From [Phialemoniopsis] sp. UDSM-2020 (lineage: Eukaryota > Ascomycota > Sordariomycetes > Thyridiales > Thyridiaceae), in contig JAEILZ010000009.1 in the NCBI GenBank assembly GCA_018873225.1, positions 1,045,501 to 1,109,500 of the forward strand: 64,000 nucleotides of DNA, written 5' to 3'. The notes beneath the pieces were generated by a model. That model worked only from the letters and a program-made list of their open reading frames with translations. It was not told where the DNA came from and searched no databases. Positions 46,501-58,841 of this stretch are shown in pieces (position 1 is the first letter of the stretch; each line of letters begins with the position of its first letter). The translations under genes and the position numbers were made by a program.

Positions 46501-48827
46501 CGAGATCTCGGGTCGTGCGTACCGCCGCACTTCGTTGTTGTCACCCGCGAAGAGGCGCGAAGTGAGGATGCCATCCGACGCAAGATACTGGAGAAAGTCG
46601 CCACGTGCTCCTCGTGGGCTGAATTCTCGGCCGTAGAGGACTCAGAGACAGACGCTGCCAACACTGATGGAGACCTCATCACTGCCACTGCATCTGATGC
46701 TGACTCTGCTGGCGATGGTAAAGTCGTTGCTAAATCTGTGGAAGGGGAGGAAGACATGGTCGATGTGACGATGAAGGATGCAAACGAACCCGCCAAGATG
46801 TCAAACAAACCCCTCAAGAAATTCAACAGCACACGCCCGAAATGGATTACTCCAAAGGAGTGGCTTAGTCCGCAACTCCAGAACCTGTTCGAGCTGAGCT
46901 ATTTCCACGAGGCTGGTAGTGCCATCCCTACGGGCTGGTCTAGCTACTCGGACGATAAGGAGTATCCTCGGCTACAGACAAGAGCACCTCCGCCCCCATC
47001 CGACATGCAGAGTCCCAACAGCTGGAGCAACAGCAGTGAGAACGACAGCGATGGCGAGCAAGTACCGGATTCGACTGTTGAGACTTTGACTCGCATGGCG
47101 GAAGAGTCAGATGACGAGGACCTTCCAGCTGTCAAGAACATCGCGTTGCGTCCTGTCGGCGGCAAGACGAGTCAAAAGTTCGCCCCCGTCAACCGAAAGG
47201 GGAAGATGCCAAGGACTTACGGCCGGAAGAACAAGCGCCGCGCAAAGCAGGCTCATTTGCCAGAGAAAGCACCTGAGCAGCAGCAGGTCTACGACAGTTT
47301 TGATGTTCAGGCTCCGGCTCGTGCCGATGGCGGTCCTTTGATTCGCCTCGGCGAGGGTCTTGTGGTTGACTGGAATGAGCAGGCATGGGAGATGGTCTTC
47401 GGCAAAGAGGACGAGAACGATGCCCGTGGCGCACCGCTCTTTGCGCCTACAAAGCTCGAGACCCTTTTGGACCCTGTCCTCGACGAGAAGAGGAAGGCGC
47501 GCAACACGCGCCGCAAAAACGGTCTCACTCTGGGCGAATGCCTTGATGAGTTCGAGAAGGAAGAGATTCTCTCCGAGAACGACACCTGGTACTGCCCTCG
47601 CTGCAAGGAGCACCGGCGAGCCAGTAAGAAGTTTGACCTCTGGAGAACCCCAGACATTCTTATCGTCCATTTGAAGAGGTTCAGCTCTAGTGGATGGCGT
47701 AGGGATAAGCTCGACACAAAGGTGGACTTCCCCGTCGAAGGCCTTGACTTGACTCGAAGGGTACTCGATAAGGCATCCGGAAAGGAGGAGATCTTCGACC
47801 TGATTGCCGTGGACGATCACTGGGGCGGCCTGGGAGGCGGACATTACACTGCCTTTGCAAAGAACTTCATCGACCACAAGTGGTACGAATACAATGGTAT
47901 GTGACGTTGGAGCTAAAAAATTTTCGGTTTTGGATTCGGCTAACCTCTTGATATCTAGATTCATCCGTCTCGAAGGTCAGTGATCCGGATCGTGTCGTCA
48001 CCCAGGCAGCATATTTGCTCTTTTATCGCCGCCGCTCTACCGGCCCCCTTGGCGGCCCTAGATTCGAGGCAATTGTAGATAAGTATGAGGCTAGTGAGTC
48101 CTCGGCCTCCGACGAGAACATGTCGGACGCGGGGGAAGGTCAGCGTCTCGGCCCCGGCTCCTCCCTTCGTGGGTCGTCGAGCGCTTTGACAGGAGCCGAA
48201 GCAACTCTCCGTCAGGGAGGTCGTGGCTTGCCTAGCAACACAGTCTCCAGCACAGTGAATGCAACTGCGAACCAGGACCACCCACCGTCATACCAACAGA
48301 CTAACGGCACTGGCGCCGGATTTGGCGACGCAGATGAAGACGACGATCCGCCAACCGGCACTCGAGTCCTGGATTTTGGTAATACTCGCCTGCATCAGAG
48401 CATCGAAGACGATGAGGGCATCGGCGGGATGGCGGAGCATCACGAGAATTCGTGGCCGGCGCAGAAATGGAGCTTTGAAAATCTCGGTGGCGACCAGAAC
48501 GCCGACGAGATCGCTAGCGATGGAGCCCATGGCAATTCGTCCGAGACGGCCAACGATGCCGACAGCATGACAATGGGTCACGACGGGCAAGACCGTGATG
48601 CCACGATGGCCTTTGCCGAAGATGACGACCTCTACAGGGAGCCCGAAGCTCCCGTGGGAGACTACGAGGAGCCACCACCGCCACTCGACCCGTTCAACCA
48701 GGCGAACATGGATGACATCCGCGATCAAGTATGGAATTCGCACACAGTGGAGCAGGTCAGGGGCGACCAGTCCTCGGAGAAGGCGGTCGACATCCACATC
48801 AGTGAGGAGGATCAAAAGATGGTCTAG
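43580..48827 (+). CDS. UBP12: Ubiquitin-specific protease, UBP12/USP15-type (5' end unresolved)
   Basis: Cysteine protease that removes ubiquitin from proteins. Visible exons are to 44330, 44384-47896 and 47959-48827 (introns 53 and 62 bp), about 1709 aa. Domains in order: a low-complexity N-terminus with a basic KKRKVTR signal; a DUSP domain starting at HPPISEQVKTI; a ubiquitin-like region; the USP catalytic domain with Cys box TGLSNLGNTCYMNSALQC (about residue 628) and His box GGGHYTAFAKNF (about residue 1402), then WYEYND. Two CxxC pairs (CPVC and CPRC) form the zinc ribbon. The acidic insertion between the halves is typical of the UBP12/USP15 group. The frame opens after a stop at 43577 and has no Met until 44084, so an upstream exon probably carries the start. 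The listed start is where the frame opens. It ends in QKMV-TAG, followed by 31 coding-like codons. Confidence 0.9.
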
Positions 48828-48923
48828 CAGCCCGTCAGTCCGACTGTCTCTGCGGAGGGAGCAGCAACATCTGCGACCGTCTCTAGCGGTACAGTCGCCG
48901 CGGAGACTCCTCGTTCAGCTTAG
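48828..48923 (+). other. In-frame extension after the deubiquitinase TAG stop
   Basis: Thirty-one sense codons in the frame of the deubiquitinase, then a second TAG. The peptide QPVSPTVSAEGAATS... is Ser/Thr/Ala-rich, like many fungal protein tails. The sequence after the first stop is TAG-CAG-CCC, close to the CARYYA context known to make stops leaky. It may be a readthrough tail. Confidence 0.4.
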
Positions 48924-51900
48924 TGGAGCTTGTTTTTGACGACCCGGAGTTTGGTCGAAGCCGGGAAGGCAGCATTGTTCGGAGTTTCTGACAGAAGAGC
49001 TATGGGATGAGCCGTCATGGCTTGCTTGCCTGCCCACAGAGCTTTCTACATACATCGTACACACTGTACATGAGCCGCACCCGTTGCCTGGTTTAGGCAT
49101 GTCTCCCGACATTTGAGTGCGGGAAAAGCATCGCTCGGGATTCATGTGCGATTGCACTGGAAATGGTGGTTTCTTGCTTCACACTGGGAGTCGCGTTCTG
49201 TAGATAGGGGATCATGATGCACTTAGAGAGAAAGACCCTCGCATGGGAATTGGTTTTTCGCGGGAAGAGCGAGATTACATTGTCGGGATGTCTCTGGCGA
49301 CTCCTGGGGACAGCAGGCGGAGGAGGGATTCATTGTCAGAGGCGCGTATTTGTCGATTTGCATACGTATTTGCATCCATATGGGAGCTTAGCAGCCCTGT
49401 GTGTACGTACCCTTTCTACACAAAGAGAACGAGCATTGTCCTTTACATCCATGTCTTTCTTGATAACCTGGGGGTGTTTGGGCCTTGACCAGACAGGTAT
49501 AGACGTTGGCTTCAATGTTGTACGAGTTGATTATGTGCAACAGACACCTGTGGTCAGGTGCTCGCCTTGCGATGCGTTACATACCAAACAGCAGAGTAGC
49601 AGCACTCGGTGTTTCTGATATTTGCTGTTGGGTCTGATCAGACTCATGGCTGGCGGTCACACCAAAATGCTTATTTCAAACAAAGATGCGGACCGCTTTT
49701 TGCTTTTCCTCGTGCTCTATAGACGGGCCGTGACACACACGTAGGTACAATACCTTACACAGGCACGAGGCGACAGCATATTGCAAAACGTGCCTGCTGT
49801 GTACGTGTGTGGTGGTGGAGCACGAGGAGTAAAATAAATGGCACGAACTACACCGCGTCGTGGACCGAACTCTGCTATGGAGTGGTCGAGACGGTTTCGT
49901 TTGGTGCTTCATCGGCGCCGCTGCGCCTCGAGGATGCGTCTGAGGAAGGGCGTCGAGGCGGGCGGGCGGGCTGTCGGTACTACCTGCATACAGCTCTTTC
50001 TTTGAGGTGCCATTTCAGTAGGAACCGGTCGAAGGAGCTGAAAGCGAGGGGACGCTTTCTTTTTCTTGCTATTTCCATTGCTTTTTTTTCCTGTTCCTAC
50101 TGACCTTAGTCCCGAGATGTGCGGTCTCGAGGCGGTCTACGAAACTCAAGCCCACAGCTTGACTCCGCTGCCTGCCAGGTACCAGAGTCTTGCACGGCGG
50201 CTTATCTCACTAAACGATCTTCTAACCTGCCGGCGAGTCGAGCACGTGGGTGGAGATCTGGGAAGGTTGGTTGTCTTCCAAACGATGGCAGCGGCTGCTG
50301 GGCCCCTGGTAAATTTCCTATCGTCGGGCCTCCGCCCGGGCGTGCGTCGTTAGTTCTCTGGGAACACAATGGTAGGCTACCCGGGTGTCTGGTTTGGTGG
50401 CGCCGAGCGAGCGGGAGCCTCGGTGGTGGTCCTGGGTGTGGTTGCGATGTGCGCTGATGTTGCAGGGAACATCGCTGTTCGGTGCTCCGTTAGACTTCTG
50501 GAAAGCGGGTACGGACTTGCCGGTAGGGCCAGAGGAGAAGGTGGTTCTCGAAAAGGGTTTCTACGGAGCACAAGGTAAAGTGCGTACGAAATACGTGCAA
50601 GGGGGGCAATCGGATAATCCTGGAGCATGCGAATTAAAAAAACATGGCGACCTTGTGCACATGGACATGGGCATGGCGAAATTCCCGGCCAAATCAACAG
50701 CCTGGGGTTTCAGCAGCTCCTTGAGTGCCGGCGAATACATTGCTGGATTGAGAAGGTAGACGGGCTTTTAGCAGCGAGACGTCACCAAATACATTGGTTC
50801 CTGTTCAGCCAGAGAGTTGCAGCCTCGGACCCTCTGCCCGCAAAGGCTTGCTGTCTCTCATACCCTGATGGGGAAGGTCGGTAGTGCCAGTAGTGCCAGG
50901 CCCTGCCCAACGTGCCGGAGAGGGTAAATACTCCGATTGCCCCCTTCGGTGTGTCTAGTCGGAGCTGGTCAAGCTGGTGTCCCCATCGTCGAGAGCTGCT
51001 GCTCCATCGACGAGTGCGACAAGCGCACAATGGACACCGAACATCTTTGCCTGGAAGGGACATTTACTTGGTGGTCTGGTGTTCAGCTGTCAAGGTCTGG
51101 GATTCGACAGCGTTTTGTTTGCTTCGCCACACCACCACTCTTTCTCTCACCAGATCTCGGTGATCTTTCTAGTCTGGGGTAGGGAGATAGCGTCCAGGGT
51201 CGCGCACCACACCAATCTAAAATGGGCTCCAGTCGCCGCCGCCAGTTCCGGACTGCACTATGCCATTCGTGAACGAGATGATGGAAAAGGATGCAGATTG
51301 TGCGACGGTTTCGAAAGCCAACTCGATTTTCTGGGTGAGGCTGCAGGGAGAAGGCGATCTTGCACCCCTGCGTGTTTCCAGATGGTGGCCTGAACGCGCA
51401 CGCCCTCGTCCCTCGCGCTCCGAGAAAATCGAAAGGGGGGAGGGGCTAATGGATCTGACATACCTAGACAAGACAAGATACGACCTTCGTAGACCCAGCC
51501 CAAGCTAAAAAGGAATGTGTCAAGTCAAGCTTTTACTGGCACCTGGCTTGGTGTTCCCGGAGACGAGGACCAGGCGTCGCAATGGAGACGCGCGGAAAGA
51601 TGACAGATCGATCTAACAAGGCGCGCCGTCATGGGATGATAGGGTCCTCCGGTATTACTCGGTGCTCTTGCTAAGCAAGTCGTGTGAGTGAGTCGGTTCG
51701 AGATGCCATTGGATTGGCGGCAATTGCAAAACACCATTCGGGTATCTTGTCTGGAATACGGGCAAACATGGTGCAATGAATAACAGAACTGTTATTATAC
51801 GGATATAGCTCGGCGAGGAAAGAAATGTGGTTGCAGCGGATGAGACGTCGCCGCTGGCAGTTTTGTGGTCGTTGATCATTTTGAACCCGCCCGCACACGG

Positions 51901-54900
51901 CAAGAGGCGATGGAGGCTGATAATGCTCTGAATGTCGCCCTCCATCTCGTCATCTTTCATGCGGTAGTCGCCAGAAAGCGTTTCTGATTGTCAAAATTGA
52001 TTTGCCTTGTTTTGTTTCCTTGCTCGGGTTGATGCCGTCTTTACCAGACTCAGTCGGCACCACATCTAAGTACTCGAACATACATAAATCAATTAATTGA
52101 TGCGTCGAACGGTTTTTGGTGGATTGGGTAATAACCATGCCCACTAAAATACAGGGAAGTCTGGGCAGTTGCTTACTTTGTGAGCCTATCGGCAGATTTG
52201 AGTGGCCCTGGTGTGGGAAGGGGGCACGGGGGGTTCGATGCAGGCTTCGATGGGCCTTCTGGAAGGGGGCCAGAAAGCCCAGAAGCCTTGGAAGGAGTGG
52301 AAGGGTGCTTAGAAGCCTGGGGGAAGGAAGGCCCCCCCAGGATCGTCCGGCCTGTCGACGCCGCACGCTGTGACGAATTTAGTGGCGCACGACCCCCCCT
52401 TTTTTGGCAGGGCCTGCAAGCACGCAACAGCGAGTGACCGGTGGATGCCATGGATGCTAACCACTGGCGGCCCGCCGGGGCGCACAACAAAGAAGGACCG
52501 GCAGGGCGTGCTTGCTGGGTGGGCGCCGCTGGGCACGCATGGCACGCACATTGTTCGCTGCACCCGACGCACACTGCAGCACGCTAGGTTCGTCTTCTCT
52601 CCCCCACATCTGCCCTTCTCGAATTTCCATTTGCTCCCATCCACCCTTTCCCTCGAAATCAGGCATGATAGGCGGCCTTGACGTAGTACTTTGGGTACCT
52701 GTCTGCTATATTGTTTTGGGGGATGACAAAAAAGAAGACAGATAGGCACCCCGGGTTGGTTGGAGCGCCCAACTTCGAATGTCACATTCAACCAAATAAC
52801 GCCTTTGCATTGATTGATTGAGGGGAGGTGGTGCGGCGTGATGGATGGACGGCTTATGTAGGTACTTATTTCAGTGTACTCAAGATATGGTAGGCTGACG
52901 AGGGATTCCCGTCGCATGGGGGCTCATGTAGAAGAAAGGAGGCTCTATCTCTTCCACCCCTTCTTGTCTTTTCTTTGGATACAAGACATTGTGATTACAA
53001 CATCCTACCTACTTACTTTACTCTAAGAGATTGAGAGATAGTAATCCGAGTAAAGAATAGCCCAAGCACGCTATCCTGTCTTACTGTACCTACCTCGCTG
53101 GGCCTACAAGGTCTAATAAGCAAACCACCAGAAACACCCCCGTCCCTAGGGATCTCCACTTTGGCACCCGCGAGTCACCATCGATGGTCGATCAATCAAT
53201 CGCTACTCCGTAACCGTCCAGGGCCATCCTTTCTTCTTTTCCCCCCTCCCACGTCTGTCTCTCTCTTCACACACACTCGAGAGAAGTTACATTCGCCCCG
53301 GGGAATCCACACTCTTGACTCTCCCTGACTTGGACCGTCGACGAGAGCAACCTCTTACTGCTGCGATCTGCAGGCTCTAGTCGAGGTTTCCCCCATCTAT
53401 CTGCCAGTATCGTTCCCGGCGACCCTATCGGCTTGTTCTCCTACCACTTTACATTCTTCCATTCACTTCACGACACCTTTGCGACCTGTCTGCACATACT
53501 TACTTACACACCTGGACGGCCCTGATTCATGCCACGGGGTTCCCACCGTTAAGCCCAGGTCAATTTTGTCCAGTCCACTCACCAGTAATCAACTCCTCCT
53601 CGGACAGATCACGATCCAGGCATCTTACCTGTCCTTCCCTTCATCCAATCTCTCGAGGCTGTCTTTTCGCTGGTCTTGTCGCGACTCCTCGACCAACGCC
53701 TTTCGACTGACAAAGCTGCGGTTTCTACGAATCTCGCATCACCCGTTTCTCCCGCCTTTCGAGACACACAGCATATTTCAAGGCCATTCCGACGTTCCAC
53801 CCCGTCCCGGTTGCATTACACCATCCCCTCTCTCCCGTTTTCGCGCGCCGCCGAGCAATTGACGGCAAGGGCTGCTTTCCACCTGCCACCCACACTTTAT
53901 TTTCCTCTCTCGACGAACCGACAGGCGCTGAGATAAACCTCGTGCATCAGAGCGTGCTGAGGACCTCTCCCAAATTAATCCACTTACCCGCCTGTTGGAC
54001 AGCCGGGTCCTGCGTCCTGCCATTCGTCCCAGCGTCTTCAGCCTAGGCCTGACAGCCGTTGAGAGCGACCGGGTTATTACTTCGAGCGGTCCTGAAATAC
54101 ATCGAGGCAACGAGATTGGAGAAGGCTTCTACGAATTTTGGGAAACGATACAAGAAATATCACAGGATCCGACTTTCATTGTCGTCTTGCGACGTTTCGC
54201 GACACCATCGACGTCAACCATTGCACCGACTGGTGGAGGCTTGTCCTGGTAAGCTCGTCTTGTCTCCTCCACGACTGCCGTTGCATCTCTCCCGTCTGCC
54301 ACCCCGATGCCGTGCCGGGTCCTTGTGGCCAGTAGATTCGCTTCCCAAGTCCTCATAACAGCTCCTGTATACATTCCTGGCACCTTCCCATTTTCCTGCA
54401 CCTTCCCGCCCGCACAATTACAATCGCCGTCGTTCATCCCACCTTCTTTACTTGGCTGGCCGAGAATCGTCAACCCGAGCATCGCATGAACGCCGTCGCA
54501 ATCGCAATTCCTTCTCTTGCGCACTGCTCATGATCATTCGTTTGTCCTATCGGGTTGCTAACTGCTTTTTCTGGTTCTCTAGATTGGAGTCAATTTTACT
54601 CCACTGCCTCGATCTTTGGACTCGGTTGTTCATGAAGTCCATGTACTCAGCCTCGTCAACCTCTCACTCTTCTCAAACGAGACGATAACACGGTCACTTC
54701 CTCTCCACGAGCATTCCACGAGACCGATGATTCACGCCATTTGACAAGGTCGAGGCGACACGGCGCAGATCTGCAAATATTCTGGCGACAACAGCGCAAG
54801 TCCAGACAGACTTCCAACGCCGTCATCGCTGGCCTCTAGGCGCAAGATTCGTTGTGACGAACTTTGTCGGACTGTCTGGGTTGGTAAACATCCCACGACA

Positions 54901-54981
54901 GATTGCGGACACTGAATCAAGATATTTCCCGTTGTGGCAGAGGCGTCCCGGTCGAGAGACTGGTCGCCGTCGAAAGCCACA
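48924..54981. other. Large gene-poor region and phosphodiesterase leader
   Basis: About 6 kb. No frame between 48924 and 53000 has a recognisable domain. A purine/G-rich segment lies at about 52190-52345. From about 53200 to 54980 the plus strand is strongly pyrimidine-rich with many small open frames, which suggests a long 5' leader, possibly with introns, for the phosphodiesterase gene. Confidence 0.5.
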
Positions 54982-57777
54982 ATGAATTTCACCCCATGTG
55001 ATGTGATATACGTTGATCATGCTGTTGGTCAGGAGCGGACTGTCGTGTCCTGCGCGGAGGATGTTCTTGATGCTCAGGACTGGGAGAATCCTTCCATCAA
55101 GGAGAACATTCGGCTCCTGCTCATGACTTTTGACGAAGGTAAGTCTATGTCTATGGTCAAACCCTGCTTGCCCTTCAAAGGATATTTTGCTGATATGATC
55201 CTGCGCAGTATACTTGTGTTCGACAGGCGAATCGTGTGTTTCGCGGTTGATCGACCTTCAGCAGGATTCATTGTCCGATCTGAAGCCAATTTTATTACTT
55301 CTTGACGTACCTCATGACCAGCGATTACCCAAGGAGACTCTCCGATTAGGCTCGTCATCATCAGATCTTGTTCTTCCGGACTTCGAGGCGTCAAGAGGTG
55401 AATATGGTCTCCGTTTACTGCAAAGGGTTGTCTCGGAAGCACACTTCAGAAATCTCTCGACCCTGGTAATACCTATTCCCATGATTAGCTTCTTGACGGA
55501 CCCATCCTCGTTCCCCAACGACAAGCCAGCCACTGGCGATGGTTCGGCGTCGCCTGTTCACCCCCCAGTGCTACCGAAGCGTGGGATACCAGACCGACAA
55601 CTCGTGAAAGCTTGCCTTGACTACGGCGCGGTTGATATCATGGTCAGCCCATTGCACCGTCCATGCTTGAGCGCTCTGGAGGTCATTGCCTACCGAGCTC
55701 ACAAGAACGCCTCAAGAGAGCAACGCGAAATGCTCGAAGTGAAAAGAGGCAGGAAAAGATCATGGGTTGGGGTTTCAGACGAGAAGCCGTTTGCCTATCT
55801 ACGTGAAGCCATGGTTTCCGGGCTCATGAAGGGCATTTGCCGGTTGACTGAGGAGACCGACGACCGGGCCGACACGATCAGAGTGTCAATAGCTGCCGAA
55901 AGGAAGGCCAAAGTTGCAGCGGCCATCGGACAGTGGCATTTCTGCGCGCATGACTTCTCTGACGACGAATTAGTGGTAGCCGCGTTGCTGATATTTAAGC
56001 ACGCCCTGACTTCTCCCGGACTGGAGAAGTACAGGATACCAACAGGTACGTTCATTCTAAGGCGTTTGCCTATGTTTGCCTTTCTCAATGCTTGCAGCGA
56101 CCATGCGGCTCTCCGTGTCTCGACTAACACAACGTTGCTAGATCAACTCACGACTTACTTGGTGGCCTGCCGGGCGGCTTACAATAGCTTCGTGCCGTAC
56201 CACAACTTTCGGCATGTCGTTGATGTTTTGCAAGCGACCTTCAATTTTTTGATCAACATAGGTGCTTTGCCATCATTTCCAGCCAACGGTCCGAACGCGG
56301 TGACGAGGGAGAGATCGCCCATCGCGGCTTTGCTCAACCCATTTGAAGCATTAACGTTGCTCATCACAGCCATTGGTCACGATGTTGGCCATCCCGGCGT
56401 GAACAACGGCTTCCTGGTGGTTCTCAATGCTCCTCTAGCGCAACTGTACAATGATCGTTCAGTCCTGGAGTCATTCCACTGTGCTGCCTACTCCCAGATA
56501 TTGCGAAGGCATTGGCCAGCAGCCTTTGAGGACACCAAGATGCGCAATCTCATGATCAGCTCCATATTGGCGACCGATATGGGTCTCCATTTTGACTACA
56601 TGAAGAAGCTTGGAGACCTAGAGGACAAACTGCAAGAGAGCAATAGCACAGATGGCTGGAACGGTCGCCTGATCGAGGAGCAAAAGGCTCTAGCTTGCTC
56701 GTTACTGATCAAGTGCGCCGACATCAGTAATGTGGTATGTTTACAAAATGTCTGACCCCCTGAGTTGTAGTGGCTGCTGATTACTGTTCACAGGCTCGCA
56801 AGCATGGCACTGCTCTCAAATGGATGCATATTCTGTCAGAAGAATTCTCCAGGCAAGCGAATATGGAGAATGAGCTTGAGATTGCTTCGTCCTTGATGGC
56901 CCCACCTAAAACGGACGACATGTCACTTCTGAAAGGCCAGCTGGGCTTCATGAACCTCTTCGCCATTCCTCTCTTCCAGGGGGTCGCTCATGTCCTTCCT
57001 GGCATGCAGAGTTATGTGGACGAGCTCGACACCAACAAGGCTTTGTTTGAAGCAAGAGTAGCCGAGGCGCAGGCTTCGCATGATGCAGCCCAGGGTTCAC
57101 AGAAGGACGGCGCCCTGTCTCCGCGATCGACAAGCGTGGCCAATACACCGGCGAAGGAACGTGATGCCAAGAGCGTTGCTTACCCTACAGAATCGTCTTT
57201 GGACGAACAATGCGAAAGCAGCAAGGAGTTCTCGCCGGAGCAAACATCACCAACGAACAAACCTGCACACGTCCCAGCCGTGAACGACGACTACAAGGAA
57301 GTCAATGGCATCAACACGCAGTTTGAGGCCGTGGCTGATTTCGCTGCCAGCGACCCTTTCCACATCAACGAGGCGAGACAATCTGCGTCGGCTAAGCAAA
57401 GGTGTAGTGAAGCAACAGACGGTAGCGCCTCGGTCCCGTGCGCGGGCGATTGGGCCTCTCAGGCCACGAGCGCCACGACAGGCAAGATGCCGCTCTCGCC
57501 CAGTACACAGGGGACGAGCATTGTGAGCCGAGACTCACTGGACCGACCGCTCAGTGTCCCTGTGACAACCATCACAGCACCTGATTCGTCCCAGAGCCAG
57601 TCGGACTCGAGGCTAGAGCCCCAGGCGTCTATCGAGGACGAGATGTCATCTACCTCGTCTAACGGCAAGGCGGGTGAGCTCAAGCCTCTCAAGAAGAAGT
57701 CGAGTCGGTTTCGGTTGAACTTTTTTCGCCGGCATAAGAGCGCGAGTCCACCGCTACCGGCTGCTGATGCAGTATGA
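54982..57777 (+). CDS. High-affinity 3',5'-cyclic-nucleotide phosphodiesterase
   Basis: Class I phosphodiesterase related to yeast Pde2 and filamentous-fungal PdeH; it hydrolyses cAMP and damps PKA signalling. Exons 54982-55138, 55209-56045, 56142-56734 and 56794-57777 give 856 aa. The metal-binding HD-type catalytic domain shows YHNFRHVVDV (about residue 350), IGHDVGHPGVNN (about 410), LESFHCA and LIKCADISNV, which join correctly to ARKHGTALKWM. Intron 2 (56046-56141, 96 bp) is a multiple of three and free of stops, but has GTACGT, CTAAC and CTAG signals, and its removal gives YRIPTDQLTTYLVACRAAYN as expected of the family. The C-terminal region of about 270 aa is disordered and ends in a basic cluster (KKKSSRFRLNFFRRHKS). 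Start chosen at the first ATG of the exon encoding DVIYVD. Confidence 0.93.
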
Positions 57778-58841
57778 CGGCTTGAGACAGAGCCGAGGTG
57801 AAGATATTGGAGCGTCACGACCTGACGGAAATGAGCATCGACGCACGGAGTTTTAATACAAAAGTACAAGTCACCTCGTCGTACATCGCGAGGTTTCAGA
57901 GCAAGGGAGCAACAGCGTGGAGGAGGGCCCTTTTCTCGATTCATTATTATATATACACCCCTCAAGGGGTCGATTTCTTGATCACTCGGTTACTAGAATT
58001 CTCCGAGTAGGAACGACTAGGCAGAGATGCCGCGGCGACTGATGAAACGAAGGAACATACCCCCTCATATATACTGGACACGGCGTTATCATCTGGTTTC
58101 TTCACCCTTCTTCCAGTCTCTTGACACGGTGCGGTCGGTGCTTAGGGATTCTGATCCCGCAGCAGCCGTTCTCAAGCGTTACCGAGCGGAGAGGGTGGTG
58201 TTTTATGGTGTTTGTACGTTAACTGGCTCTGGGTGGGATCGGTGGATGCTGGGCGGGCGGACACGGATGGGAGCAGCGCCCTCGGGGAAAGCGAATCAAA
58301 ACGGGACATGGCGAACGGTCGGAGTTGGCTGTTTCTTAGTGAGGAAGGGTTAGGCTGCATCCAAGCGACGGGGGGGGGAGCGAAGATCATTGTATAGTAC
58401 AAAGTGGCCTGACAGGAAAAAAGAGCCGAAAGACATTTTTTTGTTCCAAAACGCTGTTCAAGAATTATGCCACTGACATGTCGAGCATGGCCATGATCTG
58501 TTCTGAGATTGATTGAAGCAGACAAGACGTAATTGACATACCTGCAACACATACATATCCATAGATGACAAGATCAAAGGCGGAAGAATTCATCGATGAG
58601 AGTTTCTAATTATTGTGTACGCTACTATTCTGCATGTCCATACTGCCGCGTCATGAAAATACACCAACGACTCATATCGATTGCTTAGAATCGTATGCTC
58701 AATGCAGAATAAGTAAGGGATGGAAATCGAAAATCCAGAACCTCTGCAATCTCCACCTACTCGACGTTCACAGTCTGTCTGTATGGTACACACATACAAA
58801 AGAAACCCACACACACAAGCGCCACTTCATCTATCTAGCCT
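57778..58841. other. Convergent spacer, phosphodiesterase / carboxypeptidase Y
   Basis: Holds both 3' ends. No gene or RNA recognised; the segment 58370-58380 is a short G run. Confidence 0.55.
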
